Positions 22,023 to 32,764 of a stretch of DNA of 55,061 nt are shown here, piece after piece. The notes below the pieces were generated by a model. It was not told the origin of the DNA and did no database searches. It saw nothing but the letters and a program-made list of their open reading frames with translations. Position numbers and translations under genes: made by a program. Source of the DNA: Gammaproteobacteria bacterium (lineage in GTDB: Bacteria; Pseudomonadota; Gammaproteobacteria; SZUA-140); contig WGFB01000013.1 in assembly GCA_015492435.1 (NCBI GenBank), forward strand, positions 1-55,061. Direction: 5' to 3'. Within the stretch, counting starts at the first letter, position 1, and the number at the start of each line of letters is the position of its first letter.

Positions 22023-22622
22023 TCACGATACCTTTTGCGCCACCAGCAGGGCCTCGTCCCTGAATCCACGGGTGACATCGCCGGCGGCGCCCTCCTCGCG
22101 GTAGACGAGCACCTTCAACGGCGCGAACAGTTCCAGCAATTCATTGTCGGCCAGCCTGAAGGCCTCGTTGCGCGGGCCGCCATCGCTCACCCGGGTTCGG
22201 GTGAAGGTCTGGTAGAACAACAGGCCGCCGTCCTTCAGGGCCGCCATAATGGCTGGCGCCAGATCCCGCTCCAGGAAATGACTGATCACGATCACATCGT
22301 AACTCCGCGGCGCGGGAGGATGGCCCATGACATCAACCGCCTCGGCCCGCAGGTTATCCAGCCCCGCCCCGTCCGCCACGGCCCGCAACTGCCCGATGGC
22401 AACGGGCGAGATATCCCAGGCACGGGTATGCAGGCCATGGCGCGCCAGCAACAGGGCATTGGCGCCCAGGCCGCAGGCGATCTCCAGAGCCTCGCCGCCG
22501 CTGGGCAGCAGATGCGCATTCTCCAGCAGCACCCGGTCTGCCGAGCCCGGAGCCTGGCCGTCCCGTTCCTGATAAATGCCATCCCATTTCTCCCGTATGT
22601 CTTGCAATGTATTTATCCTCAT
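22023..22622 (-). CDS. class I SAM-dependent methyltransferase
   Basis: A 199-residue Rossmann methyltransferase with motif I ALEIACGLGANALLLARHG (about residues 46-64), an acidic motif II end (AWDIS) and VIVISHFLERD as motif IV. The overall look is near the TehB/UbiG-like small methyltransferases, but the substrate is not evident. It lies between trkH (11-nt gap) and metH (6-nt gap) and is probably co-transcribed; a link to methionine metabolism is not implied by sequence. Confidence 0.85.
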   Translation of the reverse strand: MRINTLQDIREKWDGIYQERDGQAPGSADRVLLENAHLLPSGGEALEIACGLGANALLLARHGLHTRAWDISPVAIGQLRAVADGAGLDNLRAEAVDVMGHPPAPRSYDVIVISHFLERDLAPAIMAALKDGGLLFYQTFTRTRVSDGGPRNEAFRLADNELLELFAPLKVLVYREEGAAGDVTRGFRDEALLVAQKVS

Positions 22623-22633
22623 GACTCCCGCGG

Positions 22634-24079
22634 CTATTTACGCCAGAATGTCGGCGTGAACAACACCAGCAGGGTGAATATCTCCAGGCGCCCGAGCAAC
22701 ATGGCCAGACAGAGCACCGCCTTGGCCACCGGGTTTATGCTTGCATAATTCGCACCCACTTCCCCCAGGCCCGGCCCGAGATTGTTGATACAGGCCGCCA
22801 CCGCCGAAAACGAGGTCACCAGATCCAGGCCGGTGGCGGCGAGGACGAGGGACATGGTGGTGAAACAGATCACGTACAGGGAGAAGAATCCCCAGATGGA
22901 ATCCATGACTTCGGGTGACAAGGCCTTGCCCCCGACTTTCACCAGGAACTGGCCGTTGGGATGAATCAGGCGCTTGATCTCGCGCACGCCCTGCTTGAGC
23001 AATAATAATACGCGCATTACCTTGAGTCCACCGCCCGTGGATCCGGCACAGCCGCCGATGAAACTGCTCAGCAGCAGCAATACCGGAAGAAAGGTAGGCC
23101 AGATATGATATTGGGCGGTGGTGAATCCCGTGGTGGTACCGATGGAGACGGCCTGGAATATTCCATGATGAAGGGCGCTGCCCGGGGTGGAGAAGGTGCC
23201 GCTGTAGTAGAGATAGCTGGTGGTGATGAGGGCCGTGATGCCCAGAAAGGTCACATAGGTCCTGAATTCCGGATCCGAGATATAGGGCTTGAGACTGAGA
23301 TTGCGCCAGGCCAGAAAGTGCAGGGCGAAATTGACACCCGCCAGCAGCATGAATACCACCGCAACCATCTCGATCAGGGTGCTGTTGAAGTAACCGATGC
23401 TGGCATCATGGGTGGAGTATCCTCCAATGGCCACGGTGGAAAAACTGTGGGCAATGGCATCGAACAGGGTCATGCCGGCAATCCAATAGGCGCCGGCGCA
23501 CAATACCGTCAGCCCCAGATAGATATACCATAGCGCCTTGGCCGTCTCGGTGATGCGTGGCGTCAGCTTGTTGTCCTTGATGGGGCCTGGCGTCTCGGCG
23601 CGGTACAACTGCATGCCGCCGATGCCCAGCATGGGCAGAATGGCCACGGCCAGGACGATGATGCCCATGCCGCCCAGCCACTGCAGTTGCTGGCGGTAAT
23701 AGAGCACCGAGTAAGGCAGATTGTCGAGCCCCACGATGACCGTCGCGCCGGTGGTTGTCAGGCCCGACAGGGACTCGAACACGGCATCCACCACAGGCAG
23801 CCCCGGATTGTACAAAAAGGGAATGGCGCCGAAAATGCCCAATACCACCCAGAACATGACCACCACGAGAAATCCGTCCCGCAGGCGCAGGTCCAGCTTG
23901 TCCTTGCGCACCGGCAGCCACAGGACGGCCCCCGCCACCAGGGTCGCCGTGAAGGTGGTGAGAAAGATTCTCATCGTACCCTCATCATACAGCCATGCCA
24001 CCAGCACGGGAGGAAGCATGGTAAAGCTGAATATGGTGAGCAGGACTCCGATGATGCGTTGTATGGCACGGCGTTGCAT
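22634..24079 (-). CDS. trkH: Trk potassium uptake membrane subunit TrkH
   Basis: A 481-residue polytopic K+ translocating protein of the Trk/Ktr/HKT superfamily. Repeated M1-P-M2 selectivity segments are visible, for example LSGLTTTGATVI, FSTVAIGGYSTHD, SIGTTTGFTTAQYH and AACINNLGPGLGEVG. It needs the cytoplasmic NAD-binding partner TrkA, encoded 44 bp upstream. Potassium uptake and sucrose synthesis elsewhere in the window would both serve osmoadaptation, an inference. Confidence 0.94.
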   Translation of the reverse strand: MQRRAIQRIIGVLLTIFSFTMLPPVLVAWLYDEGTMRIFLTTFTATLVAGAVLWLPVRKDKLDLRLRDGFLVVVMFWVVLGIFGAIPFLYNPGLPVVDAVFESLSGLTTTGATVIVGLDNLPYSVLYYRQQLQWLGGMGIIVLAVAILPMLGIGGMQLYRAETPGPIKDNKLTPRITETAKALWYIYLGLTVLCAGAYWIAGMTLFDAIAHSFSTVAIGGYSTHDASIGYFNSTLIEMVAVVFMLLAGVNFALHFLAWRNLSLKPYISDPEFRTYVTFLGITALITTSYLYYSGTFSTPGSALHHGIFQAVSIGTTTGFTTAQYHIWPTFLPVLLLLSSFIGGCAGSTGGGLKVMRVLLLLKQGVREIKRLIHPNGQFLVKVGGKALSPEVMDSIWGFFSLYVICFTTMSLVLAATGLDLVTSFSAVAACINNLGPGLGEVGANYASINPVAKAVLCLAMLLGRLEIFTLLVLFTPTFWRK

Positions 24080-24123
24080 GGGGGTTCAGGTTCCTGGTGA
24101 TGCCATTCTGCGCTACGGCTGGT

Positions 24124-25497
24124 TCAAAGAAAGGTGATCCCCACCTGGAAGATGCGCTCCACTTCGGCAATGCGGTTTTTGTCCACCAGGAACAGGATGA
24201 CGTGATCCTCGGCCTGGATAACCGTGTCGTGATGGGCGATGATGACCTCGTCTCCTCGCACCACGGCGCCGATGGTGGTGCCGGGCGGCAGCTTGATTTC
24301 CTCCACCCGGCGCCCTACCACCTTGGAGGATCGCTCGTCGCCATGGGCCACGGCCTCGATGGCCTCCGCCGCGCCGCGGCGCAGTGAGTGCACCACCACC
24401 ACGTCACCACGCCGCACGTGGGCCAGCAGGCCGCCGATGGTGGCGAGTTGGGGCGAGATGGCGATATCGATGGTGCTGCTCTCCACCAGGTCCACATAAG
24501 CGCGGCGGTTGATGAGCGTCATGACCTTGCGCGCGCCCAGGCGCTTGGCCAGCATGGCGGAGAGAATATTGGATTCGTCATCGTTGGTGAGTGAACAGAA
24601 GACGTCGGCGTTCTCCACATTCTCCTCCACCAGCAGGTCCTCGTCCGCCGCGTCCCCCAGCAGCACCAGGGTCTTGTTGAGTTCCTCGGAGAGCACCTGC
24701 ACCCGCGCGGGATTGTTGTCGATGAGCTTGACCTGATACTTTTCCTCCAGTGCCGCGGCCAATCCCTTGCCGATGTTGCCGCCCCCCATGAGAATGATGC
24801 GTTTCACCTTCTTGTCGAGGCGGCGCAACTCGCTCATCACCGAACGGATATTTTCCCTGGCGGCGATGAAGAACACCTCGTCATCCACCTCGATCACCGT
24901 GTCTCCGGCCGGGATGATGGGCATGCCGCGGCGGAAGATGGCGGCTACGCGGGTATCGATGCCGGGCATGTGTTCCTTGATCTCGCGCAGTTCGTGCCCC
25001 ACCAGCGGCCCGCCATAATAGGCCCTGACCGCCACCAGCCGCACCCTGCCCCCCGCGAAGTCCAACACCTGCAATGCGCCCGGATATTCGATGAGGCGCT
25101 GGATCTGGTCGATCACCGCCTGCTCGGGGCTGATGAGCATGTCGATAGGCAAGGCCTCCTGGGCAAACAACTGGGAATGTTCCAGGTAATCGCGGGCGCG
25201 CACGCGGGCGATCTTGGTGGGCGTGTGAAACAGGGTATAGGCCACCTGGCAGGCCACCATGTTGGTCTCGTCGCTGTTGGTGACGGCGATCACCATGTCG
25301 GCGTCCTCGGCGCCCGCGCGGCGCAGCACATCGGGATGGGAGGCATGCCCCACTACCGTGCGCAGATCGAGACGGTCCTGCAGATCGTGGAGGCGCTTGG
25401 GCTGACTGTCCACCACCGTGATATCGTTGGCCTCGCGCGCCAGGTTCTCCGCCACCGAGGAACCCACCTGACCTGCCCCAAGAATGATGATTTTCAT
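24124..25497 (-). CDS. trkA: Trk system potassium transporter regulatory subunit TrkA
   Basis: A 457-residue peripheral protein with two RCK units. Each has an N-terminal Rossmann motif, [19 protein letters not shown] at residue 1 and [17 protein letters not shown] near 235, followed by a TrkA-C subdomain. It binds NAD(H) and gates TrkH. It is downstream of ntrX by 76 bp and upstream of trkH by 44 bp, the order seen in many gammaproteobacteria (rsmB-ntrY-ntrX-trkA-trkH). Confidence 0.95.
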   Translation of the reverse strand: MKIIILGAGQVGSSVAENLAREANDITVVDSQPKRLHDLQDRLDLRTVVGHASHPDVLRRAGAEDADMVIAVTNSDETNMVACQVAYTLFHTPTKIARVRARDYLEHSQLFAQEALPIDMLISPEQAVIDQIQRLIEYPGALQVLDFAGGRVRLVAVRAYYGGPLVGHELREIKEHMPGIDTRVAAIFRRGMPIIPAGDTVIEVDDEVFFIAARENIRSVMSELRRLDKKVKRIILMGGGNIGKGLAAALEEKYQVKLIDNNPARVQVLSEELNKTLVLLGDAADEDLLVEENVENADVFCSLTNDDESNILSAMLAKRLGARKVMTLINRRAYVDLVESSTIDIAISPQLATIGGLLAHVRRGDVVVVHSLRRGAAEAIEAVAHGDERSSKVVGRRVEEIKLPPGTTIGAVVRGDEVIIAHHDTVIQAEDHVILFLVDKNRIAEVERIFQVGITFL

Positions 25498-25573
25498 TGT
25501 CGACTTTTCATTGATCAGATTTCATTGCCAAGCAGATGAAAGAATCATGCCCGCTTTTCGCCGCGGCGGAGAG

Positions 25574-26920
25574 TCACTTGATCCCCAGTTCTCGCAATTT
25601 GCGGTATAGATGAGTCCGCTCGATTCCAGCCACCTGGGCCACCTTGCTGATATTCCCCTCCATGAGTCCCAGCTGGTACTCGAAATAGGCCTTCTCGAAC
25701 TGCTTGCGGGCCTCGCGCAGGGCCATGTCGAAGGCGATGGGCACCTCCGTGCCGGCATGCTTGCTGCGCATGCCCAGGGCGATCTCCACGTCTTCCACCG
25801 AGATTTCCTCGTTGCGCCCCAGGATCAGCAGGCGCTGCACCAGGTTTTTCAATTCGCGCACATTCCCCGCCCAGGTGTACTGGCGCAGGCGGTTCAAGGC
25901 GCCGACGGAAAACTTGCGGTAGGGCAGGCCCTCCTGGGAGGCGAAAACGTCCACATAATATTCCAGCAATTCAGGAATGTCTTCACTGTGTTCGCGCAGG
26001 GGCGGGATCTCCACGGGCACTACGTTCAGCTGATAATACAGGTCTTCGCGGAACTTGCCCGCCTTGACCTCCTCTTCCAGGTCGCGGTGGGTGGCGGCCA
26101 CCACCCGCACGTCGATCTCGATGGGCTCCGTCCCGCCCACCCGTAAAAAAGAGCGTGTCTCCAGGGCGCTCAGGAACCGTGCCTGCACGGTGGCATCCAT
26201 GTCGGCCACCTCGCTCAGGAACAAGGTGCCGCCATTGGCCTGCTCCAGATAGCCATAGTGGATGCCGCCGTCCGTCTCGCTGCCAAACAGCTCGTTGGCG
26301 GCGCGTTCTCCCGCTATGGCGCCCACGCCCACCTCGATGAAGGGGCCGTCGGCGCGCGGGCTGTTGAAATGCAGGTAACGGGCGAAAACTTCCTTGCCGC
26401 TGCCCGGCTCCCCCCTGATGAGCACCCAGGCATTGTGCTGGGCGATGCGCCGTACTTGTTCCTTGAGGGCCTGCATGGTCTTGCTCTTGCCGACGGGCTC
26501 GATGAGGGGCTGTGCGTATTTCTTCAGGCCGATGTTCTCCCGCCGCAGGCGGTCGGCCTCCAGAGCGCGCCTGACCACCAACAGCAGCTTGGACAGGGAA
26601 AGCGGCTTCTCCACGAAATCATAGGCCCCCAGGCGGGTAGCCTCGACGGCGGTTTCCACGGTGCCGTGACCGGAAATCATGATCACGGGAGCGACGGGCC
26701 GGTTGCCGGGCGACCATTCCTTCAACAGGGTGATGCCGTCCGTGTCCGGCAGCCACACGTCGAGCAACACCAGGTCGGGGCGCCGCACGCGCAGGGCATG
26801 ACGGGCCTCGGCGGCATTCTCCACCGCTTCCACTTCGTAGCCTTCATCCTCAAGGATCTCCTTGATCAATTCACGGATGTCGCGCTCGTCGTCCACCACC
26901 AGAACGTAGGGTGCGCTCAT
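25574..26920 (-). CDS. ntrX: NtrX-type response regulator with degenerate AAA+ domain
   Basis: A 448-residue protein: receiver domain 1-120 (Asp10, Asp11, phosphoacceptor Asp54, Lys105 region EKP), AAA+ domain about 140-375, and a C-terminal Fis-type HTH (ISKVAQVAGIERTHLYRKL). Walker A GEPGSGKE is intact at 170-177. The GAFTGA loop that contacts sigma-54 is missing: ELFG (210-213) is followed by SETDGGIHYGYLEQ. Walker B reads GGTLFLSEV with Ser in place of the usual Asp. It may therefore act as a sigma-70-type regulator rather than a sigma-54 activator. ATG overlaps the ntrY stop by four bases. Confidence 0.92.
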   Translation of the reverse strand: MSAPYVLVVDDERDIRELIKEILEDEGYEVEAVENAAEARHALRVRRPDLVLLDVWLPDTDGITLLKEWSPGNRPVAPVIMISGHGTVETAVEATRLGAYDFVEKPLSLSKLLLVVRRALEADRLRRENIGLKKYAQPLIEPVGKSKTMQALKEQVRRIAQHNAWVLIRGEPGSGKEVFARYLHFNSPRADGPFIEVGVGAIAGERAANELFGSETDGGIHYGYLEQANGGTLFLSEVADMDATVQARFLSALETRSFLRVGGTEPIEIDVRVVAATHRDLEEEVKAGKFREDLYYQLNVVPVEIPPLREHSEDIPELLEYYVDVFASQEGLPYRKFSVGALNRLRQYTWAGNVRELKNLVQRLLILGRNEEISVEDVEIALGMRSKHAGTEVPIAFDMALREARKQFEKAYFEYQLGLMEGNISKVAQVAGIERTHLYRKLRELGIK

Positions 26921-29205
26921 AGGGATTGCTCCTTGTCATCCTGTTGCAGGATGCGTTCTCCGCCTTCCAGATATTCGTCGCTCACTTCCAGGATATCCTC
27001 ATGGTGCGCCCGCTGCTCTCCGTCAGGCTGCGCCGCGCGCAAGGGCAGATGAATGATCACTTCGGCCCCTCCGCCGGCGGGGTTCTCCACGCGGATGCTG
27101 CCTCCGTGCTCCTCGACAATTTTCTTGACCACCGCCAGGCCCAGGCCGCTGCCCTTGGGCTTGGTCGTCACGTACGGCTCGAAGAAATGGCCCATCATCT
27201 TCCCGGAGATGCCGGGGCCGTTGTCCCTGATCCGCAATTCAAGCACATCCTGTCCATGGGCGGAAGCGATACGGGTGCTGATATGAATTTCACAGGGCTT
27301 TCCCTGCGCCGCTTCCAGGGAATTCTTGATGAGGTTGTGCAGCAACTGGCGCATGCGCCCCACGTCCAGCTTCAGGGCGGGCAGGTCCGGAGCCAGCGCC
27401 GTTTCGAAACGGCAGGCGTCCTTGTGCCCTCGATACAGGTCCAGTACCTCATCTATGATCTTGTTGATATCCACGATCCGCAGGTCCAGGTCCGGAGTCC
27501 GGGCATAGTCGGAAAAGGCCTGCACCATGTCCCGCATGACCTCCACCTGCTGCACGATGGTGTGGGTGGAGCGGTCGAGCACGCCGGCGTCTTCGGGGCT
27601 CATGCGTGACAGATACTTGTGCCGCAGGCGCTCCGCGGACAGCCGGATGGGCGTAAGGGGATTCTTGATCTCGTGGGCCAGGCGCCGCGCCACTTCGCCC
27701 CAGGCGGCATCGCGCTGCGCCTGGACCAGCGCCGTCACATCTTCCACCACGATGACATGACCTGCCGCGCGGCCCTCGACCCTGGGAAGGGCGGCGCCAC
27801 GGCACATCAACACCTGCCTCCCGCCCCCTTTGTAGACGGTGATCTCCTTACGCCAGTCCTCGCCGCTTTCGAGCCCCTCAAGCACGGCGCCGGCAAGCTG
27901 CCCGCCCGTCTCCCCCGTGGCGGACAGCTCCCGCACCGGAAGCCCCACGATGTCCTTGAGTTCCACGCCGAGAATATGGCTGAAGGCCGAGTTGGCCGTG
28001 CGGATCACCCGGTGCCTGTCCAGGGTCATGACCCCCGAGGACAGGCGCCCCAGCACGGCCCGGAGATAGGCCCGCTCGCGGCGCACCTGCCGCTGGCTGC
28101 GCTCCGCCTCGTCGCGCGCCTGGGAGATTTTCTCCGTCATCTCGTTGAAAGACTCCACCAGAAAACCCAGCTCGTCATTGGAATAGGAAGGCAGGCGTTT
28201 GTTGTAGTGCCCGCTGGCCACCGACCGGGTGCCGATGACCAGCACCCGGATAGGCGCCACCAGGCGCCGGGCCGCGAAGAAAGCCGCCCACACGGCGAAC
28301 AGGAAACTCAGCAGCAGCACCAGGGACAGGGTGACCGTGAAACTGAACTTGAGGGGCTTGCGCAGATAGACCAGTTGCTGGTACTGGCTGTATCCCGACT
28401 GCACATTGCCCGCCAGTAATTGCATCTGATCCGATACGGGGAACAGGGAATTGAGCACCCAGCGCTCGCCAATCGTCTCGGGAGACGGATTGCCGATGAC
28501 CACGCGGATGAACAGCCCCTGGTCGCTGATCTCTTCCAGCCCGATATAATCAGTGCCTCCCTGCACTTGCAGCAGAATGCTTTCTGGCGGCATGTTGGGC
28601 AACAGGGCCGTGGAATTGGCGCTGCTGGAGGCGATGATATGGTCGCCTCGGCCGATGAGGACCAGTTCGTAGGCGCCGTGCGCCTCGCGCAGGTCCGTCA
28701 ACTTCAGGGCAAGCTGCTTGTTCCCGGCGTCGGACAGGGCCGCCACGATGGCGCGCGCCTTCTTCAGATAGGTGAGCTTGCGCTCGTCCAGGGACTTGCG
28801 GCTCAGGGCCAGGGCGTCGTCGAAGGCCTTCTCGATGCGCACGTCGAACCAGCTGTCGATGCCCCGCTCGATGAAGCGCAGTGAAAAATAGTAGACCACG
28901 GACACCGGCGCCAGGGCAATGACGACGAACATCACCACCAGGCGCATGGTCAGGCGCGAACCGGTGGCGTGATTGCGGTATTGCTGGATAAGCCGGTAGA
29001 GATTGGAGGCGATCAGCACCAGCAGAATAATGGTGGCCAGAATGTTGATGACCAGCAAGGGCAGATAGATGCGCCCGAATTGTTCGGAGTTCTCCGTCGC
29101 CGCGCTCATCAGATAGAGAGAGGCAATGAGAAACACAAAAAGAATGAAAATGGGCAGGAAGCCGCTGCTGAGGCGCTTCAGTCTTGGATGGACCATGTAA
29201 ACCAT
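26917..29205 (-). CDS. ntrY: NtrY-type sensor histidine kinase
   Basis: A 762-residue membrane kinase. Membrane segments lie near residues 15-35, 45-65, 85-107 and about 300-320; between the last two is a roughly 180-residue periplasmic domain. HAMP (APIRVLVIGTRSVASGHYNK), PAS (about 400-500) and kinase core follow: H-box RLAHEIKNPLTPIRLSAERL, N-box LLHNLIKNSLEAAQ, DNGPGI, and GSGLGLAVVKKI. It is the cognate kinase of NtrX. ATG 29205 has a close AAGAG site; ATG 29196 is an alternative. The start overlaps the end of the DUF4390 gene. Confidence 0.94.
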   Translation of the reverse strand: MVYMVHPRLKRLSSGFLPIFILFVFLIASLYLMSAATENSEQFGRIYLPLLVINILATIILLVLIASNLYRLIQQYRNHATGSRLTMRLVVMFVVIALAPVSVVYYFSLRFIERGIDSWFDVRIEKAFDDALALSRKSLDERKLTYLKKARAIVAALSDAGNKQLALKLTDLREAHGAYELVLIGRGDHIIASSSANSTALLPNMPPESILLQVQGGTDYIGLEEISDQGLFIRVVIGNPSPETIGERWVLNSLFPVSDQMQLLAGNVQSGYSQYQQLVYLRKPLKFSFTVTLSLVLLLSFLFAVWAAFFAARRLVAPIRVLVIGTRSVASGHYNKRLPSYSNDELGFLVESFNEMTEKISQARDEAERSQRQVRRERAYLRAVLGRLSSGVMTLDRHRVIRTANSAFSHILGVELKDIVGLPVRELSATGETGGQLAGAVLEGLESGEDWRKEITVYKGGGRQVLMCRGAALPRVEGRAAGHVIVVEDVTALVQAQRDAAWGEVARRLAHEIKNPLTPIRLSAERLRHKYLSRMSPEDAGVLDRSTHTIVQQVEVMRDMVQAFSDYARTPDLDLRIVDINKIIDEVLDLYRGHKDACRFETALAPDLPALKLDVGRMRQLLHNLIKNSLEAAQGKPCEIHISTRIASAHGQDVLELRIRDNGPGISGKMMGHFFEPYVTTKPKGSGLGLAVVKKIVEEHGGSIRVENPAGGGAEVIIHLPLRAAQPDGEQRAHHEDILEVSDEYLEGGERILQQDDKEQSL

Positions 29206-29834
29206 TCGCTCTTCATACGCCAGTCCGTGGTGACATAGGAACGCAGCCGCAGGGGTACGGGCAGGGCATCATCATCGAGCTTGAACAGGATGCGCCCCAC
29301 ATAGCGGGCACCGGAATCGAGCAGGTTGGCATCCAGGATGGGCAGGCGCACGACCGTGCCCAGCACGGACAGGGCCGCCTCCAGGCTGGGTATGCTGTGC
29401 CGTGAGCCGCTGTTGCGGTTGATGATCAGGTATTGCTGGGTAAGGGCCTGATATTCCAGGCGGTAGAGCTGTCCCAGGGTCGCGAAGATATCGTCGGCCC
29501 AGAATTCGCGCTGGCGGATGATCTCGATGCGCAGCCTGAAATCCAGCGGCACCCCCTCATGGAGGGCATCAATCATGGGTTCACTGAGACGGATGGTTGC
29601 CGAGGCGCTCAGATACAGAACGTCATCGATGAGTTCGGTATGGGCCTCGTTGATTTCGATGCCATGGGCGCGCGCGGGACCCGCATGGACCGCCAAGGGC
29701 GCCATGCCCGCCAGGATCATCCATGTCAGGGAACGGGGCGCCAGGTGCCGGATCCATCCGGAAAAGCGGAGCAACAGGCCGGAGCCTGCCGGAACGCCCT
29801 GGTGCTGGCGCCTAGCCTTTCCTGATGCAGGCAT
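29178..29834 (-). CDS. DUF4390 family exported protein
   Basis: About 218 residues. A hydrophobic stretch (LTWMILAGMAPLAVHAG) followed by an Ala-rich junction looks like a signal peptide, but from the chosen ATG (29834) it has an unusually long N-terminal region; a start nearer 29720 is possible. The mature part has the DUF4390 pattern ATIRLSEPMIDALHEGVPLDF, FWADDIFATLGQLYRLEYQ and WRMKSEWFTWSI. This family sits between rsmB and ntrY in many gamma- and betaproteobacteria, and a periplasmic partner role for NtrY is a reasonable inference. It overlaps both neighbours. Confidence 0.78.
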   Translation of the reverse strand: MPASGKARRQHQGVPAGSGLLLRFSGWIRHLAPRSLTWMILAGMAPLAVHAGPARAHGIEINEAHTELIDDVLYLSASATIRLSEPMIDALHEGVPLDFRLRIEIIRQREFWADDIFATLGQLYRLEYQALTQQYLIINRNSGSRHSIPSLEAALSVLGTVVRLPILDANLLDSGARYVGRILFKLDDDALPVPLRLRSYVTTDWRMKSEWFTWSIQD

Positions 29835-31152
29835 AATAAAACCCATCCATCTCGTCCTCACCAGGCAGTATCTGCCTGCCTGTCGTCATATCCCGCCCCC
29901 AGGCGCCCGCGATGGGTACGGCAAGCGCATCCCGGTGTGAGGCAAGGAAATTCTCCACCTGACGGTGATTTTCACCGGGGAACACCGAACAGGTGGCGTA
30001 GAGCAGCAGGCCTCCCGGCCTCAACAGCGGCCATAGCGCCCGTAACAATCTGGACTGTAACCGAATCAGGGCCCCGATGTCATCGCGTTCGCGCAGAATC
30101 TTGATGTCCGGATTGCGCCGTATCACGCCGCTGGCGGAGCACGGGGCATCCAGCAGGATACGGTCGAAAGGCTGCCCGTCCCACCACGTCTCCGGCGCGG
30201 CGGCATCCCCCCGCACCAGGGTTACCCGCGCGGCCGTGCGCCGCACGTTCTCACGCATCCGCTCCAGGCGCGCCACATCCACTTCCACGGCCACCAGCTC
30301 ACCCACGGCCGGTTGACACTCGAAGATATGACAGGCCTTGCCCCCCGGCGCGGCGCAGGCGTCCAGCACACGCTGTCCCGGCCGGGCATCGAGCAGCGGC
30401 GCCGCCAGTTGCGCGGCCGCGTCCTGAACGGACACTGCGCCCTGGGCGAAACCCGGCAGCCGTTCCGCGTCCACCGGTGTCTCCAGCACAATGGCCGAAT
30501 CCGCATGGGCTGCGGCGTGGCCGCGCAAGCCTGCCCGCTCCAGCCCGGCAAGATAGGTTTCACGCGAAGACTGACGGCAGTTGACGCGCAAGGTCATGGG
30601 AGGATGCCGGTTGTTGGCATGCAATATGGACCGCCACGCATCGGGCCAGTCCGACCTGAGCTGGTCGATCATCCAGCGGGGATGGGCATAGCGCCCCACC
30701 TCGTCGCGGTCCACGGCCTCCCGCACCTCGTCCCGGCGGCGCAGAAAATTGCGCAAGACGCCGTTGACCATCCCCCTCATCCAGGACTTGCCGGATTGCC
30801 CCACCCCGTTGACCGTTTCGGAAACAGCCGCGTGCGGGGGCACGCGCATGTACATGAGCTGATAGAGCCCCAGGAGCAGCAGACACTGGATGTCGCAGTC
30901 GCGCGCCTTCAGGGGCCGCCGCAGGAGGTGTGCCAGCACGCACTGCAGGCGCGGCTGCCAGCGCAGCACCCCGTAACACAGGGCCTGAGCCAGGGCGCGC
31001 TCCTCCCCGCTCAGCCTTTCCAGGGCCGCCGGCAGCGCCGCCGCCAGGGAGCGCCGCCGGCAGCATACCGCCTCCAGCACTTCCATCGCGGCCATCCTGG
31101 CATCGGTGGCCCGGTCCCTGCCGCCGGCGGGCTGGCGGCGCCCCTCACTCAC
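29812..31152 (-). CDS. rsmB: 16S rRNA (cytosine(967)-C(5))-methyltransferase
   Basis: A 446-residue protein from GTG 31152, which overlaps the fmt stop by eight bases. The N-terminal NusB-like domain includes [10 protein letters not shown] and [12 protein letters not shown]; the catalytic domain has [30 protein letters not shown] for AdoMet, [10 protein letters not shown] and the nucleophilic-cysteine motif [14 protein letters not shown] shorter start at ATG 31095 is possible. It methylates C967 of 16S rRNA. It sits in def-fmt-rsmB order, as in E. coli. Confidence 0.94.
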   Translation of the reverse strand: MSEGRRQPAGGRDRATDARMAAMEVLEAVCCRRRSLAAALPAALERLSGEERALAQALCYGVLRWQPRLQCVLAHLLRRPLKARDCDIQCLLLLGLYQLMYMRVPPHAAVSETVNGVGQSGKSWMRGMVNGVLRNFLRRRDEVREAVDRDEVGRYAHPRWMIDQLRSDWPDAWRSILHANNRHPPMTLRVNCRQSSRETYLAGLERAGLRGHAAAHADSAIVLETPVDAERLPGFAQGAVSVQDAAAQLAAPLLDARPGQRVLDACAAPGGKACHIFECQPAVGELVAVEVDVARLERMRENVRRTAARVTLVRGDAAAPETWWDGQPFDRILLDAPCSASGVIRRNPDIKILRERDDIGALIRLQSRLLRALWPLLRPGGLLLYATCSVFPGENHRQVENFLASHRDALAVPIAGAWGRDMTTGRQILPGEDEMDGFYYACIRKG

Positions 31153-32089
31153 CCAGCACCGTCCCGGCAGCCAGAGGGTGCGCGTTAAGAAACGCGCCCA
31201 CCGCCATGGCCCTGCCGCCCGCGGCCTGCACCTCGAGAAGGCGCAATATCCCCATGCCGGTGGCCACATCGACACCTTCCCTGTCGGCCGCCGTGACGGT
31301 GCCGGGCGGTTGAGGCACGTCTCCGGGAAAGCACCGCGCCCGCCAGACCCGCAGCCGTTCGCCCGCCAGCCAGGTGTAGGAAACCGGCCAGGGATTGAAG
31401 GCGCGCACCTCGCGCTCCAAAACCTGGGCCGCTTTGCGCCAGTCCAGGCACGCCTCGGCCTTGCTCAGCTTGGGTGCGTAACAGGCCTGGGCATCGTCCT
31501 GGGGCCGGGGCGTGATGCGCCCCGCCAGCCAGGCCTCCAGGGCCTCCATCAGGGTGCTTGCGCCCAAGCGGGCGAGCTTGTCGTGCAGCGTGCCGCCCGT
31601 GTCATCGGGCGCAATGGGACAGGGCGCGCGCATGAGCATGTCTCCCGTATCCAGTCCGGCATCCATCTGGATGATGGTGATGCCCGTTTCGCGGTCACCG
31701 GCGAGGATGGCACGCTGAATGGGCGCGGCGCCGCGCCAGCGCGGCAGCAGGGATGCGTGGATATTGATACACCCCATTCGGGGTATGGCCAGGACTTCGG
31801 GAGGCAGCAACAGGCCGTAGGCCACCACCACCATGAGATCCGCCTCCTGGGCCCGCAATTCGTCCCATGCCCGGGGGTCCTTCAGTGTTTCCGGCTGAAA
31901 CACGGGGATGCCATGGGACTGCGCCAGGCGTTTCACGGGGCTGGGCCGCGGGCGGCGTCCGCGCCCGGCCGGGCGGTCGGGCTGGGTGTACACGGCACAG
32001 ACCTGGTGCCGCGAGTCCACCAGGGCCCGCAGGGGGTGGGTGGCGAATTCCGGCGTGCCGGCAAAGACGATCCTGAGTATTTCGGGCAT
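31145..32089 (-). CDS. fmt: methionyl-tRNA formyltransferase
   Basis: A 314-residue enzyme formylating initiator Met-tRNA. The N-terminal formyltransferase domain has [23 protein letters not shown] and the catalytic region [21 protein letters not shown] followed by [13 protein letters not shown]; the C-terminal OB domain starts near residue 205. It is 36 bp downstream of def, its functional partner in N-terminal methionine processing, and overlaps rsmB. Confidence 0.96.
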   Translation of the reverse strand: MPEILRIVFAGTPEFATHPLRALVDSRHQVCAVYTQPDRPAGRGRRPRPSPVKRLAQSHGIPVFQPETLKDPRAWDELRAQEADLMVVVAYGLLLPPEVLAIPRMGCINIHASLLPRWRGAAPIQRAILAGDRETGITIIQMDAGLDTGDMLMRAPCPIAPDDTGGTLHDKLARLGASTLMEALEAWLAGRITPRPQDDAQACYAPKLSKAEACLDWRKAAQVLEREVRAFNPWPVSYTWLAGERLRVWRARCFPGDVPQPPGTVTAADREGVDVATGMGILRLLEVQAAGGRAMAVGAFLNAHPLAAGTVLGE

Positions 32090-32125
32090 GGCGTGAGAGG
32101 GCGATTTTAAGCGAAGAAAGACAGG

Positions 32126-32629
32126 CTACATGGCCTGACGCCGAGCCTTCTCCATTTTCTTGCGAATCCGTTTGCGCTTCATCTCGGTGAGATAATCGAC
32201 GAACAGCTTGCCATCGAGGTGGTCGATCTCATGCTGGAGGCACACCGCCAGAAGCCCTTCCGCCTCGACCTCCAGCGCCCCGCCATCCCGGTCCAGCCCC
32301 CTGGCCACGACACGCGCGGCGCGCTCCACGCCCTCGCTGATGCCGGGCACGGAGAGGCAGCCCTCATCGCTCTTCTGGCTGCCCTCGCGCAGCGTGATCT
32401 CCGGGTTGACGAGCGCCAGGGGCTCGTTGCGTTTCTCACTTATATCTATGACAATCAATCGCTTGCTGATGTTTATCTGGGGCGCGGCGAGGCCGATGCC
32501 AGGCGCCGCGTACATGGTTTCGAACATATCGTCGATGAGCATGCGGATTTCGTCGTCCACCCTGGCAACAGGCGCGGCCTTGAAACGCAGGCGCGGGTCC
32601 GGATAGTGCAAAATGTGATGTATGGCCAT
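32126..32629 (-). CDS. def: peptide deformylase
   Basis: A 167-residue metalloenzyme that removes the formyl group from nascent proteins. All three motifs are present: GIGLAAPQ at 44-51, EGCLSVPG at 89-96 (metal ligand Cys91) and HEIDHLDG at 133-140 (ligands His133 and His137, catalytic Glu134). ATG 32629 matches the family start; the frame is open upstream. It is divergent from the LysM gene, sharing the 135-bp region 32630-32764, which has a -10-like TATAGT on the plus strand at 32726. Confidence 0.96.
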   Translation of the reverse strand: MAIHHILHYPDPRLRFKAAPVARVDDEIRMLIDDMFETMYAAPGIGLAAPQINISKRLIVIDISEKRNEPLALVNPEITLREGSQKSDEGCLSVPGISEGVERAARVVARGLDRDGGALEVEAEGLLAVCLQHEIDHLDGKLFVDYLTEMKRKRIRKKMEKARRQAM

Positions 32630-32764
32630 GTGTTTTGCGGTGATTATGCTATATCTGTGGGTTCGCAATCCGGCGCCAGCCGGGAACTCTCGTGTGAATC
32701 TTAAAGGATTCCACCTGCTGCACGCTATAGTTGTTGTGAACTGATTGTTTTGACTACACTCCCA

